The notes under the pieces were generated by a model, which worked only from the letters and a program-made list of their open reading frames with translations, was not told the origin of the DNA and made no database searches. Source: an uncultured Lachnospiraceae bacterium (GTDB lineage: Bacteria; Bacillota; Clostridia; Lachnospirales; Lachnospiraceae). Taken from it: a stretch of 64,000 bases of DNA. The translations under genes and the position numbers were made by a program. Location: the NCBI GenBank assembly GCA_902762955.1, contig CACWQH010000007.1:1-64000 (forward strand). The letters are read 5' to 3'. Below, in pieces: positions 18,405 to 27,537 of the stretch (position 1 is the first letter of the stretch; each line of letters starts with the position of its first letter).

Positions 18405-18448
18405 AAGCAAAGTGTGTTATTTAATTAGCTTTTTAGGAGGTTTTTCAA

Positions 18449-18688
18449 TTGAAAACAGCGTTAATAATTATATTTATCATAATTTCAATATTGTTATCCA
18501 TCATCGTTATGATGCAGGAAGGAAAAGAAGGCGGACTTACAAGCTCTATAAGCGGAGGCGGTTCCGAAACTTATTGGAGCAAGAATAAAGGTAAATCAAA
18601 GGAAGCGATTTTAAGAAAAATCACAGCTTTTCTTGGTTTTCTGTTCATGCTTATTGCTTTGATATTATCTTCAAAGTTTATGAACTGA
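18449..18688 (+). CDS. secG: SecG preprotein translocase subunit (TTG start)
   Basis: 79 residues, the normal length. SecG is the small third subunit of the SecYEG channel. Two membrane helices (about 3-22 and 55-76) flank a conserved cytoplasmic loop with MMQEGKEGGLTSSISGGGSETYW, the SecG signature. The start is TTG at 18449, set by AGGAGG 9 bp upstream; no ATG is available in frame. In many Firmicutes secG is followed directly by rnr-smpB-ssrA; here four genes lie between. Confidence 0.93.
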   Translation: MKTALIIIFIIISILLSIIVMMQEGKEGGLTSSISGGGSETYWSKNKGKSKEAILRKITAFLGFLFMLIALILSSKFMN

Positions 18689-18701
18689 TTTATAACATTT
18701 G

Positions 18702-18735
18702 GCCCACAGACTTTTCGTTCTGTGGGCTTTCTTTA
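18702..18735 (+). terminator. Terminator after secG
   Basis: 9-bp stem GCCCACAGA / TCTGTGGGC, 8-nt loop, then TTTCTTTATT. Confidence 0.9.
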
Positions 18736-18837
18736 TTATAGAAAAAATCTATATAGGTGCTATTGCCGATATGATTTGTAATATGTATATAATTCATATA
18801 TAATAAAAATGAATTTATATAAAAAGAGGAAATTTCA

Positions 18838-19875
18838 TTGAAAAACCTTGTTGAAGAATTAACAAACAAACAAAATTTAAACGATAATGATTTAAAATAT
18901 CTTCTTGAGACTGATATCTATGATGAGGAGCTTTATAAAGCAGCCGACACAGTAAGACGTGAGAATTATGGTGATTCGGTTTATATAAGAGGGCTCATAG
19001 AATTTACGAATTATTGTAAAAATGATTGCTATTATTGTGGTATAAGAAAAAGCAATGATAATTCCGACAGATACAGACTCAGCAGGGAAGATATTTTAAA
19101 ATGCTGTGAAAACGGATATGCTCTTGACTATAGAACCTTCGTGCTGCAAGGCGGCGAGGATCCTTATTATAATGATGATTTGATATGTGATATAGTTTCC
19201 GGTATACATATGCTTTATCCTGATTGTGCCATAACCTTATCTATAGGTGAAAAATCCTATGAAAGCTATAAAAGATACTTTGATGCCGGAGCGAAAAGAT
19301 TTTTACTTAGACATGAAACGGCAGACAATGAACATTATGCAAAGCTTCATCCGGAAAGTATGTCTCTTGACAATAGAAAAAGGTGCCTGTTTGATTTAAA
19401 GAATATAGGATATCAGGTGGGTTCGGGCTTTATGGTTGGTTCTCCCTACCAGACAACCGAAAACCTTATAGCAGATCTTAGGTTCTTACAGGAGCTTATG
19501 CCTGATATGATTGGCATAGGCCCGTATATTAACCATAAGGATACGCCTTTTGCCAGTGAAAAAAACGGTACTTTGGAACTGACTTTAAGGTTTGTATCGA
19601 TTTTAAGGCTTATGTTTCCTTATGCGCTTATACCTGCGACAACCGCACTTGGTACCATATCACCAAACGGCAGGGAGCTTGGGCTTAAATGTGGTGCAAA
19701 TGTCGTAATGCCCAATCTTTCACCTGTTGAAACCAGAAAAAAATATGATTTATACGAAAATAAAATCTGTACCGGAGAGGAAGCAGCCGAATGTCGCGGC
19801 TGCCTTGAAAGAAGAGTAGAATTTGCCGGATACAGAATTGTCACTAATATAGGAGATGTGAAAAAACATGCTTAA
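18838..19875 (+). CDS. hydE: HydE-like radical SAM enzyme (FeFe-hydrogenase maturase)
   Basis: 345 residues, TTG start at 18838 with AGAGGAAA upstream. The radical-SAM cluster motif is CKNDCYYC (Cys60, 64, 67) in EFTNYCKNDCYYCGIRKSN, and the downstream TFVLQGGEDPYY, GSGFMVGSPYQT and GPYINHKDTPFA segments fit HydE. The C-terminal CTGEEAAECRGC group corresponds to the second cluster site in HydE proteins. HydE helps make the dithiolate ligand of the [FeFe]-hydrogenase H-cluster. HydF and HydG are not in the window, so hydrogenase maturation is inferred from the family alone. It overlaps tcdA by 8 bp. A possible promoter is TTTGTA-18-TATAAT (18775-18804). Confidence 0.88.
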   Translation: MKNLVEELTNKQNLNDNDLKYLLETDIYDEELYKAADTVRRENYGDSVYIRGLIEFTNYCKNDCYYCGIRKSNDNSDRYRLSREDILKCCENGYALDYRTFVLQGGEDPYYNDDLICDIVSGIHMLYPDCAITLSIGEKSYESYKRYFDAGAKRFLLRHETADNEHYAKLHPESMSLDNRKRCLFDLKNIGYQVGSGFMVGSPYQTTENLIADLRFLQELMPDMIGIGPYINHKDTPFASEKNGTLELTLRFVSILRLMFPYALIPATTALGTISPNGRELGLKCGANVVMPNLSPVETRKKYDLYENKICTGEEAAECRGCLERRVEFAGYRIVTNIGDVKKHA

Positions 19876-20635
19876 TCAATTTTCGAGAACTGAACTTATA
19901 TTTGGCAAGGAAGCTATGGATAAGCTTGAAAAATCAAGAGTTGCAGTGTTTGGAGTAGGCGGTGTAGGTGGATATACCGTTGAAGCACTTGCACGCTCCG
20001 GAGTAGGTGCGCTTGACATAATAGATGACGATAAGGTTTGTCTGACCAATATTAACAGACAGATTCTTGCCACAAGAAGTACTGTCGGTAAGTATAAGGT
20101 GGATGTTGCAAAGGAAAGAATTCTGGATATAAATCCAAAATGTGAGGTCAGGGCTTACAAAACCTTTTATCTTCCTGACACAAAGGATGAATTTGATTTT
20201 ACCGAATATGACTATATAGTTGATGCCATTGATACGGTTACAGGTAAGCTTGAGCTTGTAATGAACGCAAAAACGGCAGGGACTCCGATTATATGCTCAA
20301 TGGGTGCCGGTAACAAGGTTAATCCTTATATGTTTGAGGTCGCTGATATATATGAAACCTCGGTTTGTCCGCTTGCAAAGGTTATGAGATATGAGTGCAG
20401 AAAGCGTGGAATTGATAAGCTTAAATGTGTATATTCCAAGGAAAAGCCTATACGTCCTTTGGAGGATATGTCTATAAGCTGCCGTACAAACTGTATATGT
20501 CCGCCTGATACAAGAAAATGCACAGTAAAGCGGGATATACCGGGTTCGACAGCCTTTGTACCGTCTGTGGTCGGACTTATTATAGCCGGAGAGGTTATAA
20601 AGGATATAACACATTTTGACAGAGGAGACAGATAG
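19868..20635 (+). CDS. tcdA: TcdA-like tRNA threonylcarbamoyladenosine dehydratase (ThiF/E1 family)
   Basis: 255 residues. E1-like ATP-binding motif GVGGVGG at 29-35, adenylation-site DDDKVCLTNINRQ near 59-71, DAIDTVTGK near 118, and SMGAGNKVNP near 148 fit the TcdA/CsdL branch, which cyclises t6A to ct6A in tRNAs reading ANN codons. TcdA in E. coli depends on a cysteine desulfurase (CsdA) and CsdE; here a cysteine desulfurase gene starts 1 bp after the tcdA stop, which fits that partnership. It overlaps hydE by 8 bp. Confidence 0.87.
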   Translation: MLNQFSRTELIFGKEAMDKLEKSRVAVFGVGGVGGYTVEALARSGVGALDIIDDDKVCLTNINRQILATRSTVGKYKVDVAKERILDINPKCEVRAYKTFYLPDTKDEFDFTEYDYIVDAIDTVTGKLELVMNAKTAGTPIICSMGAGNKVNPYMFEVADIYETSVCPLAKVMRYECRKRGIDKLKCVYSKEKPIRPLEDMSISCRTNCICPPDTRKCTVKRDIPGSTAFVPSVVGLIIAGEVIKDITHFDRGDR

Positions 20636-20636
20636 G

Positions 20637-21764
20637 ATGATTTATCTTGATTATTCAGCTAATACTCCTGTTGATGAGAGTGTTCTTGATATATTTTGTG
20701 AAACAGAAAGAAAGCTTATCGGAAATGCCAATTCAAAGCATATAGCGGGTGATGCGGCAAGAAATATGCAGGATGAAATTAATAAATCCATAGCTGATTT
20801 GTTTCATATATGCGAGGATGAGATTATCTATACTTCAGGTGCAACTGAAAGCAATAATCTTGCCATAAGAGGGATAGCTCATACGATGCGTCATGTAGGT
20901 AAGCATATAATAACTACGCCGCTTGAACATTCGTCTGTAAGTGCACCTCTTACGGCACTTCAGGAGACAGGCTATGAGATAGATATGGTAAAAATCGGAA
21001 CGGACGGAAGAGTTGATATGGAGAGTCTTCGTTCTTTGCTTAGAAAGGATACTGTTCTTGTTACAGTTTGTGCTGTAGACAGTGAGCTTGGAACCATACA
21101 GCCTGTTAAAGAAATAAGAGAGGCTTTAAAGGATTATCCGAATTGCTTGCTGCATATAGATGCTACACAGGCGGTCGGTAAAATTGATGTTGATTTTTCA
21201 CTGGCAGATACCGTAAGCTTATCGGCTCATAAATTTTTTGGAATAATTGGAAGCGGATTACTCTATAAGAAAAAAGGTCTTGTACTTGAACCTATTATAT
21301 ATGGTGGAGCAAGCACGACTATATATAGAAGCGGTACACCAACGGTCTCTCTTAATAAAAGTCTTGAAGCTGCGCTTTTACTTGCGCTTAAAAAGCAGAA
21401 GGAAAGATATGATACAGTCAGCGGATACAACAGATATTTAAGAGAATCATTTGCAAAATATCCATTGGTTACTGTCAATTCGCCGGATAATACCATACCT
21501 CATATACTTAATATAAGTGTTAAGGGAGTAAAAGGCTCGGTATTCCAAAAGGCACTTAACGAAAAGGGAGTATGCGTATCCGTAAAATCTGCGTGCAGTA
21601 CGGACAACCTTCCGTCAAGGGCAGTATTTGCCGTAAGTAAGAATCGTAAAAATGCGCTTTCTTCATGGAGGAGCAGCTTGAGCCATATGACTACCGAAGA
21701 GGAATTACATGAATTTATAAATATTTTTAATATGTGCTATAATGAACTTACAAATAATTGTTAA
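20637..21764 (+). CDS. Cysteine desulfurase (third copy), tRNA-modification cluster
   Basis: 375 residues from ATG 20637 (AGAGGAG 9 bp upstream; immediately after the tcdA stop). Landmarks are MIYLDYSANTPVDESV at the N-terminus, PLEHSSVSAP near 95-104, PLP Lys199 in LSAHKFFG, and catalytic Cys320 in VSVKSACSTDNLPSRA. The C-terminal SLSHMTTEEELHEFI corresponds to the family's final SxGxxTTEEEI block. The active-site loop CSTDN differs from the CTSGS of the IscS type, so it is a distinct subgroup. Placement between tcdA and a TtcA-like thiolase suggests that it supplies persulfide for tRNA modification. Confidence 0.9.
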   Translation: MIYLDYSANTPVDESVLDIFCETERKLIGNANSKHIAGDAARNMQDEINKSIADLFHICEDEIIYTSGATESNNLAIRGIAHTMRHVGKHIITTPLEHSSVSAPLTALQETGYEIDMVKIGTDGRVDMESLRSLLRKDTVLVTVCAVDSELGTIQPVKEIREALKDYPNCLLHIDATQAVGKIDVDFSLADTVSLSAHKFFGIIGSGLLYKKKGLVLEPIIYGGASTTIYRSGTPTVSLNKSLEAALLLALKKQKERYDTVSGYNRYLRESFAKYPLVTVNSPDNTIPHILNISVKGVKGSVFQKALNEKGVCVSVKSACSTDNLPSRAVFAVSKNRKNALSSWRSSLSHMTTEEELHEFINIFNMCYNELTNNC

Positions 21765-21815
21765 TATATAAATCTATTTGACTGAATTTTTATTTTTGAG
21801 GAGATTATAATTGAA

Positions 21816-22673
21816 ATGGCAAGGGAATTAACAGTTGTTCAAAGAATAGAACAGAGCATAACAAAGAAATACAGAAAGAGTCTTTGGACACCGTTTATAA
21901 AAGCGATAAAGACCTATGAGCTTATACAGGAGGGCGATAAGATTGCCGTATGTATATCGGGCGGAAAGGATTCCATGCTTATGGCAAAGCTTACTCAGAT
22001 GCTTCAGCGTATAAGCGAGGTCGATTTTGAGGTAGTATATCTGGTTATGGATCCCGGGTATAATGAGATAAACAGACAGAAGATAGAAAGCAATGCTAAG
22101 CTTTTGGAAATTCCTATAACCATATTTGAAACAGATATATTTGAGGTGGCAAATAATACTGACGATTCACCCTGCTATCTTTGTGCGAGGATGAGAAGAG
22201 GTCATCTTTATAATAAAGCTAAAGAGCTTGGTTGTAATAAAATTGCTTTAGGACATCATTTTTCTGATGTAATTGAAACTACAGTTATGGGGATGTTTTA
22301 CGGTTCACAGCTGCAGGCGATGCTGCCCAAGCTTCACAGTAAGAATTTTGAAGGTATGGAGCTTATCCGTCCTATGTACTGCATACATGAAGATGATATT
22401 ATATCCTGGAGAAGATACAATGAGCTCGAATTTATACAATGCGCCTGCCGATTTACCGAAAATTGCACAATGTGTGATAATGGCGGTGGAGGAAGCAAGC
22501 GTCAGGAAATAAAGACATTGATAAAGCATCTTAAGGAGGATAATCCGGGTATAGAAAAAAGTATATTTAACAGCTTACATAATGTATGCCTTGATACATT
22601 TCCGGGATATAAGTCTGAAAATGAGACACATAGCTTTATCGAAAGATTTAATGCAAAAAATAATGAAAGCTAA
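21816..22673 (+). CDS. TtcA-like PP-loop ATPase (tRNA thiolation)
   Basis: 285 residues. The ATP-pyrophosphatase loop SGGKDS is at 48-53. Cys120 and Cys123 (CYLCARMRRG) plus Cys211 (CACRF) sit where E. coli TtcA ligates its [4Fe-4S] cluster; two further cysteines follow in ENCTMCDNGGGG. GHHFSDVIETT and the RPMYCI block are also family-like. TtcA makes 2-thiocytidine at tRNA position 32; many Firmicute paralogues of this TtcA/TtuA superfamily have untested substrates. GAGGAG lies 12 bp before ATG 21816, and the desulfurase 51 bp upstream is a likely sulfur donor. Confidence 0.83.
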   Translation: MARELTVVQRIEQSITKKYRKSLWTPFIKAIKTYELIQEGDKIAVCISGGKDSMLMAKLTQMLQRISEVDFEVVYLVMDPGYNEINRQKIESNAKLLEIPITIFETDIFEVANNTDDSPCYLCARMRRGHLYNKAKELGCNKIALGHHFSDVIETTVMGMFYGSQLQAMLPKLHSKNFEGMELIRPMYCIHEDDIISWRRYNELEFIQCACRFTENCTMCDNGGGGSKRQEIKTLIKHLKEDNPGIEKSIFNSLHNVCLDTFPGYKSENETHSFIERFNAKNNES

Positions 22674-22727
22674 TATTATATACTGACTATAGAAGGTATT
22701 ATTAAATACTGCTTGGAGGGGTAAATA

Positions 22728-24863
22728 ATGGGAGAAAAAAGAGAGATTATAAAAGAAAAATTATATGATTTTATATGTGATGAAGCTTATAAACCTATGA
22801 GACTTAAGGATATAAGATTCTTGCTTCAGGTTTCAAATGAAGATAAAAAGCGGGTTGAGCTTGCTTTGGATGAGCTTGTTAAAGAAGGAAAGATATCCGT
22901 TACACCAAAGGGAAAATATAAAAAGATGGATGAAAATCTTCTGGTAGGTATATATATAGGCAATAAAAAGGGCTATGGCTTTGTAAGAGTTGAGGGTGAA
23001 AAGGATGATTATTTCATACCCGCAAGAGACAGTCTGGATGCATTTAATTCAGACAGAGTTGTTATTATGCCGGCGAGCTATATTGAGCCGGGAAAGAGAA
23101 GAGAGGCAAAGGTTGTTGAGATTCTCGAAAGAGGTACACAGGTTGTTGTCGGAACCTATGACAAGCAGGGAAGCTTTGGCTTTGTAATTCCGGATAATCA
23201 AAAGATTGCAGATGATATATATGTTGCATCGGAAAATGCTATGGGTGCCATGAGCGGACATAAGGTTGTTTGTCAGCTTTTATCTTATGGAGAAAAAAGA
23301 AAATCTCCTGAAGGAAAGATTGTTGAGATACTTGGACATGTAAATGATCCTTCAACAGACATAATGTCTGTCGTACGAGCATATGATATACCGGTGGAAT
23401 ATCCGGATAAGGTTATGGATTCATTAAATGAAATACCCGATGAAATAAATCCGGCTGATATTGAAGGAAGAAAGGACTTTCGTGAGCTTCATACTGTTAC
23501 GATAGATGGCGAGGATGCTAAAGATTTGGATGATGCTATTACATTATCCTATGATAACGGTATATATACTCTCGGAGTTCATATAGCAGATGTATCTCAT
23601 TATGTTAAGGAGAAATCACCGCTTGATAAGGAGGCTTTAAAGAGAGGTACAAGCTGCTATCTGGTTGACAGTGTTATTCCTATGATCCCGCACAAGCTTT
23701 CAAACGGAATCTGTTCGTTAAATGCGGGCGTTGACAGACTTACACTTAGCTGTGTAATGGATATAGATAAAAAGGGTAAGGTTATAAACCATTATATAAC
23801 TGAAGGTGTAATAAATGTAAATGAGAGAATGTCATATACAAATGTACAGAAGATCCTTGATCGCTCTGATAATGAAGTTATGGAAAGATATGATTATCTT
23901 ATCTATATGTTTGATATGATGAAAGAACTCTCCGGAATTATTAGAGCTGCCAGACATAAGAGAGGTTCGATTGATTTTGATGTGCAGGAAACCAAGATAA
24001 TTGTTGATGAAAACCACAAGCCTGTAGAGATTAAGCCTTATGAAAGAAATACGGCAACCAATATAATCGAGGATTTTATGCTCATGGCAAATGAAACCAT
24101 AGCTGAAGATTATTTCTGGCAGGAGCTTCCTTTTGAATACAGAGTTCATGAGGATCCGGATCAGGAAAAGATAGAGCAGCTTATGCATTTTATGAGTAAT
24201 TTCGGACTTTATCTCAAATCACAGGGTGGAGAGGTTCATCCAAAGGAGCTTCAAAAGCTTTTGGCTAAGATTGAAGGTGAGCCGTATGAAGCTCTTATAA
24301 GTAAGATGATGCTTCGATCTATGAAGCAGGCAAGGTATTCGACGGAATGTACAGGTCATTTTGGTTTGTCGTGTAAGTATTACTGCCACTTTACATCACC
24401 TATAAGAAGATATCCTGATCTACAGATTCATAGGATAATCAAGGAAAATCTTCATGGCGAGCTTACCGAAAAAAGGATCAGTCACTATAAGAGAATTCTT
24501 CCGGCAGTTGCAGATGATAATTCATCAAAGGAAAGACGTGCTGAGGAAGCCGAGAGAGATGTTATAAAGTTAAAGGAAATCGAATATATGTCAGAGCATA
24601 TAGGTGAGGAATTTGACGGAGTAATATCCGGTGTTACTTCAAGCTATATATTTGTTGAGCTTGATAATACCGTTGAGGGAGCGGTTTCAATCGCGTATAT
24701 GAATGATGATTTATATTTCTTCAACGAGGATGAGTATGCTATGGTCGGTAAGAATAAGGGTAAAAAATATCAGTTGGGAGATAAGGTAAGGATAAAGGTA
24801 TTAAATTGCGATAAAATCAAGAAAAATATTGATTTTTCTATAATTGATGATAATATAGAGTAG
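22728..24863 (+). CDS. rnr: Ribonuclease R
   Basis: 711 residues. A processive 3'-5' exoribonuclease that degrades structured RNA and non-stop mRNAs in trans-translation. Domains in order: N-terminal winged helix (about 5-65), two cold-shock RNA-binding domains (about 70-220), RNB catalytic domain with DGEDAKDLDDAITL near 257 carrying the Mg-binding aspartates, HYVKEKSPLD and the FTSPIRRYPDLQIHR signature near 560, and a C-terminal S1 domain (about 630-711). GGAGGGG precedes ATG 22728. It is followed by smpB and ssrA, the other trans-translation parts. Confidence 0.96.
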   Translation: MGEKREIIKEKLYDFICDEAYKPMRLKDIRFLLQVSNEDKKRVELALDELVKEGKISVTPKGKYKKMDENLLVGIYIGNKKGYGFVRVEGEKDDYFIPARDSLDAFNSDRVVIMPASYIEPGKRREAKVVEILERGTQVVVGTYDKQGSFGFVIPDNQKIADDIYVASENAMGAMSGHKVVCQLLSYGEKRKSPEGKIVEILGHVNDPSTDIMSVVRAYDIPVEYPDKVMDSLNEIPDEINPADIEGRKDFRELHTVTIDGEDAKDLDDAITLSYDNGIYTLGVHIADVSHYVKEKSPLDKEALKRGTSCYLVDSVIPMIPHKLSNGICSLNAGVDRLTLSCVMDIDKKGKVINHYITEGVINVNERMSYTNVQKILDRSDNEVMERYDYLIYMFDMMKELSGIIRAARHKRGSIDFDVQETKIIVDENHKPVEIKPYERNTATNIIEDFMLMANETIAEDYFWQELPFEYRVHEDPDQEKIEQLMHFMSNFGLYLKSQGGEVHPKELQKLLAKIEGEPYEALISKMMLRSMKQARYSTECTGHFGLSCKYYCHFTSPIRRYPDLQIHRIIKENLHGELTEKRISHYKRILPAVADDNSSKERRAEEAERDVIKLKEIEYMSEHIGEEFDGVISGVTSSYIFVELDNTVEGAVSIAYMNDDLYFFNEDEYAMVGKNKGKKYQLGDKVRIKVLNCDKIKKNIDFSIIDDNIE

Positions 24864-24935
24864 TATGTTTTTTGATTTCTTATAATATAAAGCATTGTAT
24901 TTTATGAGAAATTAAAATATAATTGGGAGAGAGTT

Positions 24936-25406
24936 ATGGTTAAGCAAAGCGGTATAAAATTAATAGCTAACAATAAAAAAGCATACCATGATTATTTTAT
25001 CGAGGAAACCTATGAGGCGGGCATTGAGCTTGTCGGTACAGAGGTTAAATCTTTGAGAATGGGTAAATGCAGTATAAAGGAATCCTTTGTTGGTATAAAT
25101 AACGGAGAGGTTTTTGTCCACAGGATGAATATATCACCGTATGAAAAGGGTAATATATTTAACAAGGATCCTCTTAGAACAAGAAAGCTTTTGCTGCATA
25201 AATATGAGATAAATAAACTCATCGGCAGTCAGCAGCAAAAGGGTTACACCATAGTTCCTTTGAAGGTTTACTTTAAAGATAGTCGTGTAAAGGTTGAAAT
25301 TGGACTTGCAAAAGGTAAAAAGCTTTACGATAAGCGTCAAGATATAGCCAAAAAGGATGTTAAGCGTGAAGCTGAAAGAGATTTCAAGATAAGAAATCTC
25401 GGATAA
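24936..25406 (+). CDS. smpB: SmpB, tmRNA-binding protein
   Basis: 156 residues, normal length. SmpB binds the tRNA-like part of tmRNA and brings it to stalled ribosomes. Conserved blocks are the N-terminal [24 protein letters not shown] region, [19 protein letters not shown] near 33-51, [15 protein letters not shown] near 83, and the C-terminal [15 protein letters not shown] tail that enters the ribosome mRNA channel. GGGAGAG precedes ATG 24936. Its RNA partner ssrA lies about 470 bp downstream. Confidence 0.97.
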   Translation: MVKQSGIKLIANNKKAYHDYFIEETYEAGIELVGTEVKSLRMGKCSIKESFVGINNGEVFVHRMNISPYEKGNIFNKDPLRTRKLLLHKYEINKLIGSQQQKGYTIVPLKVYFKDSRVKVEIGLAKGKKLYDKRQDIAKKDVKREAERDFKIRNLG

Positions 25407-25475
25407 AAGGCGTTATGATTATTTAATATATGCCGAAATAAATATGAGATAAGGAAAAGCTGTGAGGAGAAAAAT

Positions 25476-25832
25476 ATGAGTCAGGCCAAGGTTGACAGAT
25501 ATAAGAAGGAAAAGAAAAACAGAGAAAAGGTTCAAAAGAAAAAAAGAATAGTTAAAGCAGTATGGGTTGTCGTTATAGCAATGTTTATAGGTGCATGTAT
25601 CGGATACCCTTTGGGAAAAAAGCTTTATAAGGTAAATGCTGAAAGAAGAAAGGCAAATGAAACCGTAACTGCAGTATACTATGATGCATGGATGAGTAAT
25701 TATTGGAATAATAATTACAGTGCGAAATTAGGCTTTGTATCTGATGATACAGAAGAGGCAACCGATACAGATGCTGATGTATCTACTGATAGTGACTCAT
25801 ATGAAGATGATACACCTACTGATTCAAACTAA
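25476..25832 (+). CDS. Small single-pass membrane protein, unknown function
   Basis: 118 residues, not recognised. A very basic N-terminus (Lys/Arg-rich, residues 5-30) leads into one hydrophobic helix (about 30-50), a short basic stretch, then an aromatic segment VYYDAWMSNYWNNNY and an acidic Asp/Thr/Ser tail (about 88-118). The charge pattern predicts N-in, C-out topology with about 65 residues outside. GAGGAG lies before ATG 25476. It sits between smpB and ssrA in the same orientation; nothing ties it to trans-translation beyond position. Confidence 0.7.
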   Translation: MSQAKVDRYKKEKKNREKVQKKKRIVKAVWVVVIAMFIGACIGYPLGKKLYKVNAERRKANETVTAVYYDAWMSNYWNNNYSAKLGFVSDDTEEATDTDADVSTDSDSYEDDTPTDSN

Positions 25833-25876
25833 GAAATTAGTTTAAATATATAACTTCTGCAACCGTACAATTATAA

Positions 25877-26223
25877 GGGGTTGTACTGGTTTCGACGGGG
25901 GTTTAGAAATTATGTTAGCCATTCATGGACCAGGACCATGTAAAAACTTGGAAAACTTAAATATAAACGCAGAAGATAATTTTGCATTAGCTGCCTAGTT
26001 GCAGCTTGTCAGACCAAGGCATCCCGCGGCTTTGGATTCTGGCACCGACTTAGTGGGAAACTCTCAGGTCTAAGCTTTGCGATTTGAGAAAATTTATGAA
26101 GCTACCAAGATGATGAGCCTGCCTATGGGCGCTTTATCGAGGGAATGTCAAAACATAAGGCTGTAATGGGAGAAGATGTAATGGAAGAGCCTTCGGACGC
26201 GGGTTCGATTCCCGCCAGCTCCA
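25877..26223 (+). ncRNA. ssrA: Transfer-messenger RNA
   Basis: The 5' end GGGGTTGTACTGGTTTCGACGG and 3' end CGGGTTCGATTCCCGCCAGCTCCA form the tRNA-Ala-like half with GGGGTTG / CAGCTCC acceptor pairing. The tag frame reads from GCA 25969 to TAG 25996-25998 and gives AEDNFALAA. About 347 nt, one-piece form. The 3' CCA is not encoded (CTA follows), so it must be added. It is preceded by smpB and followed by a terminator shared with the convergent nuclease gene. Confidence 0.96.
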
Positions 26224-26252
26224 CTACAAGGTATGCGAACACCTTAATTTAA

Positions 26253-26281
26253 AATAAGCAGGCTAAATCAGCCTGCTTATT
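26253..26281. terminator. Bidirectional terminator between ssrA and the YprB-like gene
   Basis: 12-bp perfect stem AATAAGCAGGCT / AGCCTGCTTATT with a 5-nt loop, flanked by A/T runs on both sides. It overlaps the last codons of the minus-strand gene. Confidence 0.85.
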
Positions 26282-27327
26282 ATATATTTTGCATATTCAT
26301 TTATTTTATCCATATCCTGTAAAAATGAATCATTGAGTTCTATGTAGCTTTCTTTATCGTTATATGTTTTTTTGTATCCGGTTATTATGTCACCGTCAAG
26401 CTGTGTGATAAAGTATCCCGATTGCTTGACATAACAGGTTTCTTTCGTTGCTTTTTCGCGATAATCCTTATCTACATATGTGGCTACGCTTTTGTGAATT
26501 GCTCTGTCTTCAACAGGAAGATAGTAGTAATCCTTATAATCGTCGAAGAAAAACTTAAGTGTATCCTCGAATATAGGTACAGTTATGGTTGCCTCATTTT
26601 GATAGCCGGTAACTGTGATTTGATTTTTGCTGAATGATATTCTCTTAGGTATCTCATAATCAAGTGAAAGTGAAAATAAAAGCTTATTTTTTCTGACACT
26701 CATTGAATGAACATTAAAACATCCCTCGGAAAGCTTGATATAAGATATAAGACAGCAGTTATATATAAGTCCCTCTATATCTTCATAATTATGCTGAAGC
26801 AGCAATTGTTCCTTCTTATCATCCGGTTTATCCAGATATTCTTTGTAAATCTTTATTAAATCGCCACCGGAGTACTTATCGAGACGATGTATGTCAAGAA
26901 ACTGCTCGATGCTTTTTTGCTTCAGATCATCCAGATGAAGTATATTTTTATAAGGTCTTATATGCTTATATAAATCATAGCTTAAAAGTTCGTCAAATGT
27001 ATAGGACAGCTTGTGTTCTTCAAGCTTTTTACTTACATACGGTATATCAAAACCGTCCCCGTTATAATGGATAATGGTTTTAAAACCGGATATATACTCA
27101 AAAAAGCTGTTTATTATTTCAACCTCGGACTGACCATCATTGTTGAACCACTGTGTGATTATTAGTTCACCGTCTTCATAGCTTGCACATCCGATTAGAT
27201 AAAGAGTGGTAGTTTGTGCGGCGAAACCGGTAGTTTCGATATCAAATAAGACTATATCGTCTGTATTAAAATACTTATCAGGCTGAATGTATTTATTATC
27301 CCGAGCTTTATTTTTTATAACTATCAT
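26263..27327 (-). CDS. YprB-like RNase H-fold exonuclease domain protein
   Basis: 354 residues from the ATG at 27327 (AGAGGT upstream); the frame extends to 27384 but without a ribosome site. The N-terminal half has DEDD-type exonuclease motifs: VLFDIETTGF (Exo I), then HYNGDGFDIPYV (Exo II), and a later HNYEDIEGLI, fitting the YprB ribonuclease-H-like family related to DnaQ. The C-terminal 150 residues are beta-rich and not recognised. Likely a metal-dependent 3'-5' exonuclease; the substrate is unknown. It is convergent with ssrA. Confidence 0.8.
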   Translation of the reverse strand: MIVIKNKARDNKYIQPDKYFNTDDIVLFDIETTGFAAQTTTLYLIGCASYEDGELIITQWFNNDGQSEVEIINSFFEYISGFKTIIHYNGDGFDIPYVSKKLEEHKLSYTFDELLSYDLYKHIRPYKNILHLDDLKQKSIEQFLDIHRLDKYSGGDLIKIYKEYLDKPDDKKEQLLLQHNYEDIEGLIYNCCLISYIKLSEGCFNVHSMSVRKNKLLFSLSLDYEIPKRISFSKNQITVTGYQNEATITVPIFEDTLKFFFDDYKDYYYLPVEDRAIHKSVATYVDKDYREKATKETCYVKQSGYFITQLDGDIITGYKKTYNDKESYIELNDSFLQDMDKINEYAKYIISRLI

Positions 27328-27472
27328 AATTTTACCTCTTATAATCAGGTGTAGCGAATCATCTTTGACAATATAATTAATCATATCATGTTTGTTAAAA
27401 TAAGTGATATAATATGTAAAATATTTACAATTTATTAATACAAGTTTAACACATTTATCATTATTTAACCAC

Positions 27473-27502
27473 TTGTATTTTTTTGATAATTATGTTATGA
27501 TT
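27473..27502 (+). promoter_or_regulatory. Promoter of the DivIVA-family gene
   Basis: TTGTAT (27473-27478), 18-bp spacer, TATGAT (27497-27502). The -35 overlaps the right arm of the inverted repeat AATACAAGT / ACTTGTATT (left arm near 27437), a possible operator. Confidence 0.5.
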
Positions 27503-27537
27503 TTAGTTACGAATTCACAGTTACGGAGGAAAATTAC

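Noticed and set aside
24895..24923. TTGTAT-17-TATAAT promoter before smpB
   Set aside because: The predicted start would fall inside the smpB ribosome site (about 24930 for an ATG at 24936), so it is probably chance in A/T-rich DNA.
25849..25871. Promoter for ssrA using TACAAT 25866-25871
   Set aside because: The -10 is well placed for a start at 25877, but no acceptable -35 is present 16-19 bp upstream, so it is left unassigned.
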